Part shown: positions 16,416 to 19,706 of the stretch, piece by piece | How positions within the stretch are numbered: position 1 is the stretch's first letter | How the letters are laid out: every line of letters begins with the position of its first letter | Assembly (NCBI GenBank): GCA_900557355.1 | Contig: USSR01000039.1 | Span: 1 to 19,706 of the forward strand | Source: an uncultured Bacteroides sp. | Lineage (GTDB): Bacteria > Bacteroidota > Bacteroidia > Bacteroidales > Bacteroidaceae | Reading direction: 5' to 3' | Length of the DNA stretch: 19,706 nt | Program-made: the position numbers and the translations under genes | The notes under the pieces: model-generated | Seen by the model: the letters and a program-made list of their open reading frames with translations, nothing else | Told to the model about the DNA's origin: nothing | Databases searched by the model: none

Positions 16416-18197
16416 ATGAAAAAGATATTCAAATATATGGCAGCCGCACTGCTGGCTGTAAATTTCACCTCTTGCAGCGACTTCTTAGACAAAGAGGTAG
16501 ACTTGACCTTGGATGCGGAACAGGTGTTCCAGAAATTTGAGAATACCCGCGGCTATCTGGCAAATATATATACCTACCTACCGGATGCGTTCGTAGGTTA
16601 TACAGATGGCCAGTTCCGTGGTGCATCACGCGACTGTATGACGGATAATGCACTCTCTTTCTGGAGTGTACATTACTATCACAGTGTATTGACAGACGCT
16701 TATTCCGCAACCAAACATTCGTTTGCAGAAGATTTCTGGCCAAAGAACTTCAAAGGCATCCGTGCCGCCAACAACTTTCTGAAGTATGCCCGCGAAAGCG
16801 TTGTGAAGAATACTGAAATGGAGGGTGACGACAACCGTTTGTACGACCGTTACATGGCTGAAGCCCGACTGCTCCGTGCCATCTTCCACTTCGACCAGGC
16901 CAGTTGGTTCGGCGATATCCCCATCGTAGGTGAAGATGAGAACGGCGAGCCCATCATTTTCGAATACACCAATCCGGAACAAATGAACATGGCACGCACC
17001 AATTGCGCCGATGCACTGAAATGGATTGCTGACGAATGTGATAAGATAAAAGACGTGTTGCCTTTCCGGTATGCACAGGAAGAGCTGAACTGGCAACGTG
17101 TGAACGGTGCTGCAGCGTATGCATTGAAAGCAAGAGCATTGTTGTACAGAGCATCACCTTTGCACAATCCTAACAATGACGCTTCCCTATGGAGGGAAGC
17201 TGCAACGGCTGCAACAGACTTCATCACGAAAAACAGAACCCAGAGCAATCCGTACAGACTGTATACTACGGCAGATAATGATACGGACAAGAACTATTAT
17301 GAATGTTTCGTTTCCACGCCTCACCTGAACAACGAGTATATCTTGAGCCGTTCAGAATGGCAAACCCGTGAAATTGAACTGTTCCTGGCTCCCTGCGGAT
17401 TCAGTGGTAGTGTAAACTCAACCGGACGTACCAATCCGACACAGAACTTGGTGGATAGCTATGAAACTAAAAATGGTCTTCCTATAGATAAAGATCCGTC
17501 TTACGATCCGCAGAATCCGTACGCCAACCGTGACCCACGTTTGGAGCAAACCATTCTGCACCACGGTTCTATCTGGGGAGATGCAAAACAAGATGAAGAA
17601 CGTGAAGTAGATGTTACTTATGGTTCCGGCAAAGATTATCATGAACTGCACGGTGGAACACTCACCGGATACTATACTAAGAAGTTCCTGAATAATATGT
17701 CGTTCAAGAGTCCGACTACTTATACACACGCCTGTCCTATCTTCCGCTATGCCGAAGTATTGCTGAATGCTGCCGAAGCCATCAACGAAGCTGAAGGTCC
17801 GGACAATGCTTATCAATATGTGAACGAAGTGCGTGCCCGTGTAGGCATGCCACCCTACAGTGGAATGAACCAGTCGCAGCTTCGCGAACGTATCCGCAAC
17901 GAACGCCGCATCGAACTTTGCTTCGAGGACCATCGTTTCTTCGACGAGCGCCGCTGGAAGTTATTCGAAAGCAAAAGTGCCGCCAGCGAAAAGAATCTGC
18001 CCTACTACCAGCAGGTTTATAACCTTTACGGTGTAGCTGTAACTCCGGGGCAAAGTACGGTGTTCAATTACGGTCCGGCGGAAATGCACCAATCACGTGC
18101 TTTCAACAGTCCGAAAAACTACTACTTCCCCATACCGGATGCCGAAATCAAGAGATTGCCTAACTTAGGACAAAATCCCGGCTGGGAAATGCAATAA
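16416..18197 (+). CDS. SusD/RagB-like lipoprotein (SusD-2)
   Basis: A 593-residue lipoprotein acylated at Cys20 (FTSC), followed by SDFLDKEVDL, the classic SusD opening. It has MAEARLLRAIFHFDQASWFG near residue 148 and the C-terminal IRNERRIELCFEDHRFFDER near 490, then the YYFPIPDAEI segment. It should cap SusC-2 and capture arabinan fragments at the surface. The start at 16416 is directly followed by the signal sequence. A six-codon frame (ATG at 16399) ends in a TGA overlapping this ATG, which may be chance. The gap to the next small lipoprotein is 29 nt. Confidence 0.93.
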   Translation: MKKIFKYMAAALLAVNFTSCSDFLDKEVDLTLDAEQVFQKFENTRGYLANIYTYLPDAFVGYTDGQFRGASRDCMTDNALSFWSVHYYHSVLTDAYSATKHSFAEDFWPKNFKGIRAANNFLKYARESVVKNTEMEGDDNRLYDRYMAEARLLRAIFHFDQASWFGDIPIVGEDENGEPIIFEYTNPEQMNMARTNCADALKWIADECDKIKDVLPFRYAQEELNWQRVNGAAAYALKARALLYRASPLHNPNNDASLWREAATAATDFITKNRTQSNPYRLYTTADNDTDKNYYECFVSTPHLNNEYILSRSEWQTREIELFLAPCGFSGSVNSTGRTNPTQNLVDSYETKNGLPIDKDPSYDPQNPYANRDPRLEQTILHHGSIWGDAKQDEEREVDVTYGSGKDYHELHGGTLTGYYTKKFLNNMSFKSPTTYTHACPIFRYAEVLLNAAEAINEAEGPDNAYQYVNEVRARVGMPPYSGMNQSQLRERIRNERRIELCFEDHRFFDERRWKLFESKSAASEKNLPYYQQVYNLYGVAVTPGQSTVFNYGPAEMHQSRAFNSPKNYYFPIPDAEIKRLPNLGQNPGWEMQ

Positions 18198-18226
18198 AAA
18201 AATAAACTCATTAAAACTCCGAAAAT

Positions 18227-18673
18227 ATGAAACTTAATAAATGGTTAAGTATACTAGTGGTGAGTTGCTCACTGCTAATCGGTTTTACCGCTTGTGACGA
18301 CGATGATAACGATTACGGTGAACTCTCACTCGGTACTCCCGTACTGACCGAGATTGCAGCCCCTACTGCCATAGCAACTTCTGATGTAATGGTCAGTCAA
18401 AAAGATTTGGATGAAGGCACTATCAGAGTAATGGCCTATGGTTTCTGCTATGATACCTCCAAGAATCCTACCATCTACAGTGCCACAGTGAAAACTCTTC
18501 CTGAGAATGGAAAGATGGAAGCAACTCTGACTGAGTTGGCAGACAAATCTGTATATTATGTACGGGCTTTTGCTACTCTTTACCCTAATGGAGTAGTTTA
18601 TTCGCCTGAAGTGGAAATGACTGTAGGAGTAACAGAACCGGAAACACCTTCTGAAGAGACACCTACTGAATAA
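18227..18673 (+). CDS. Small FN3-like surface lipoprotein of unknown role
   Basis: A 148-residue lipoprotein: the signal ends at Cys23 (GFTAC) and is followed by DDDDNDYGE, a strong acidic surface-export signal. The rest is a single beta-sandwich-like domain (about 38-135) with a GFCYDTSKNPTI segment and YYVRAFATLYPNG near its end, and a Pro/Glu/Thr-rich tail. The same pattern (GICYDTQSNPTI, YYAKAFAT) forms the N-terminal domain of the GH43 encoded next. No catalytic motif is seen. In operon position it replaces a SusE/SusF-type surface glycan-binding protein, so glycan binding at the surface is a reasonable guess, not a demonstrated role. It could also be an accessory subunit for the enzyme that follows. 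Confidence 0.85.
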   Translation: MKLNKWLSILVVSCSLLIGFTACDDDDNDYGELSLGTPVLTEIAAPTAIATSDVMVSQKDLDEGTIRVMAYGFCYDTSKNPTIYSATVKTLPENGKMEATLTELADKSVYYVRAFATLYPNGVVYSPEVEMTVGVTEPETPSEETPTE

Positions 18674-18682
18674 AACTATATT

Positions 18683-18735
18683 AATTACGAGTTACAATTA
18701 TAAAAGCAATGCTTTTATAATTGTAACTCGTAATT
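18683..18735 (+). terminator. Perfect 25-bp hairpin between the small lipoprotein and the GH43 gene, possible attenuator
   Basis: Positions 18683-18707 and 18711-18735 are exact reverse complements around the loop AAT. The sequence TTTGTTTCTC follows. The hairpin starts 9 nt after the lipoprotein stop codon and ends 40 nt before the next ATG. It could partly end transcription, or block 3' exonuclease decay so that upstream susC/D messages outlast the enzyme message. The stem is AT-rich, so strength depends on its length. No convincing separate promoter is visible before the next gene. Confidence 0.55.
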
Positions 18736-18775
18736 TGTTTCTCTATAGTACTAATTTACCAATAACAATTTACTT

Positions 18776-19706
18776 ATGAAGTTCTTCAAGTGGACCCTAT
18801 TACTCTTCAGTTATTCAGTTTTATCAGGAGCGTGCAGCAGCGAAAGCAATGAGCCTGACATAGACGAGACAACTATTTCCATTTCGGCACCATCTGTGTC
18901 AAATGTTACGGAAGATAGAGCAACTATAATTGCGACTATCACAACAAATACCCCATCCGCTATCTTAAAGAAAGGTATTTGTTATGATACCCAGTCTAAT
19001 CCGACCATTTCCAACCGGACTGTTGAAATGAGCAGCGCAGGTCTGTCACTCAACCTGACCATAACGGAACTTGAGCCTGAAACTAAATACTATGCCAAGG
19101 CTTTTGCTACTGTAGCCAATGGAAATCCAGTCTATTCAACAGAAATTTCATTCACAACAGCAGCCCGCAGCATTACTTCCGAATTGGATAAATACATAGC
19201 TCCTTCCTATCCTGATGATTATACCAGCATTGCAGACTGGAGCAACAGAAGCCAATGGAATTTAGCCAATGTACATGACCCCAGTATAGTACTAGTTGAA
19301 GACGGTTATTATTATATGTATCAGACGGATGCCTCGTATGGCAATGCGCATGAATACGGCGGACATTTTCACTGCCGTCGATCCAAAGACCTCGTGAATT
19401 GGGAATACATGGGAGGTACCATGAACTCACTACCCGGCTGGGTGATTCCTAAATTGAACGAAATACGCAAAGCCATGGGGTTGAATGAAGTTCAGCCTGC
19501 CATAAATACCTTTGGTTATTGGGCACCTTGTGTCCGGAAAGTCAGAAACGGGCTTTACCGCATGTACTATTCCATCGTATGCCCGGGCTTGCTCAACGGT
19601 GAGAACACTTGGGGCGAACGTGCCTTTATCGGCATGATGGAAAACACCGACCCTGCCAATAATGGAGGTTGGGAAGACAAAGGATACGTCATCACAAATG
19701 CCTCTA
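18776..19706 (+). CDS. GH43 lipoprotein with N-terminal FN3-like domain, probable surface endo-arabinanase, partial (runs off the right edge)
   Basis: An open frame of 310 codons from ATG at 18776 with no stop before the window end. The signal peptide ends LSGAC (Cys20), followed by SSESNEPDIDE, whose acidic residues favour surface exposure. Residues about 30-130 form an FN3-like domain paralogous to the preceding small lipoprotein. The GH43 propeller then begins: ANVHDPSIV with catalytic base Asp168, RRSKDLVNWEYMG, and FGYWAPCV with Trp249 of the WAP motif. The catalytic acid lies beyond the edge. It would cleave arabinan at the cell surface to feed the SusC/D pairs. By remembered gene order it corresponds to the endo-arabinanase at the end of the B. 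thetaiotaomicron arabinan operon, which I could not check. The long hairpin before it may lower its expression relative to upstream genes. Confidence 0.88.
   Translation, partial: MKFFKWTLLLFSYSVLSGACSSESNEPDIDETTISISAPSVSNVTEDRATIIATITTNTPSAILKKGICYDTQSNPTISNRTVEMSSAGLSLNLTITELEPETKYYAKAFATVANGNPVYSTEISFTTAARSITSELDKYIAPSYPDDYTSIADWSNRSQWNLANVHDPSIVLVEDGYYYMYQTDASYGNAHEYGGHFHCRRSKDLVNWEYMGGTMNSLPGWVIPKLNEIRKAMGLNEVQPAINTFGYWAPCVRKVRNGLYRMYYSIVCPGLLNGENTWGERAFIGMMENTDPANNGGWEDKGYVITNAS

Noticed and set aside
16399..16419. Six-codon frame whose TGA overlaps the SusD-2 ATG, possible translational coupling
   Set aside because: Too short to support from one sequence, and the spacing could be chance.

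Overview
The window looks like part of a Bacteroides (Bacteroidales) chromosome. The basis is Bacteroidota-type promoters (TAnnTTTG at -7), two SusC/SusD outer-membrane pairs, several lipoproteins with acidic residues after the lipobox cysteine, and a one-protein hybrid two-component sensor/regulator (HTCS). It is a polysaccharide utilization locus (PUL). Two family-43 glycoside hydrolases flank the locus. The complete one carries endo-alpha-1,5-L-arabinanase hallmarks (VHDP, WAP, NAIDP, GSFFGG, APE), so the likely substrate is arabinan (pectin side chains). From memory, the order resembles the arabinan PUL of B. thetaiotaomicron around BT0360-BT0369; I could not check this by alignment.

Layout. 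Minus strand: the first 17 codons of a secreted protein (1-53), preceded in the same transcript by a lipoprotein GH43 arabinanase (79-1566). A divergent control region (1567-1735) follows. Plus strand: the HTCS gene (1736-5998), then a 450-bp control region (5999-6448), then a long co-directional operon. The operon holds a LamG-type surface lipoprotein with a tandemly duplicated unknown domain (6449-8293), SusC-1 (8319-11407, frameshifted), SusD-1 (11412-13166), SusC-2 (13188-16397), SusD-2 (16416-18197), a small FN3-like lipoprotein (18227-18673), a perfect 25-bp hairpin, and a GH43 lipoprotein that runs off the end (18776-19706).

How it probably works: surface lipoproteins and the second GH43 bind and cut arabinan outside the cell. 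SusC/D pairs import oligosaccharides. The first GH43 and the secreted protein at the left edge act in the periplasm. The HTCS periplasmic propeller senses oligosaccharides and its AraC domain activates both transcription units.

The strongest new observation is a shared operator. The core TTGTCCACCT is present as a pair of direct repeats with a 21-bp period upstream of both the minus-strand arabinanase and the plus-strand operon. In both, exactly 19 nt separate the proximal core from the TAnnTTTG box. This is a candidate HTCS binding site and defines the regulon in the window. Also notable are a frameshift in SusC-1, a 22-bp-period array of GGCTACACCCTTT, a duplicated candidate glycan-binding domain, and a lone FN3-like lipoprotein that is a paralogue of the N-terminal domain of the next enzyme.
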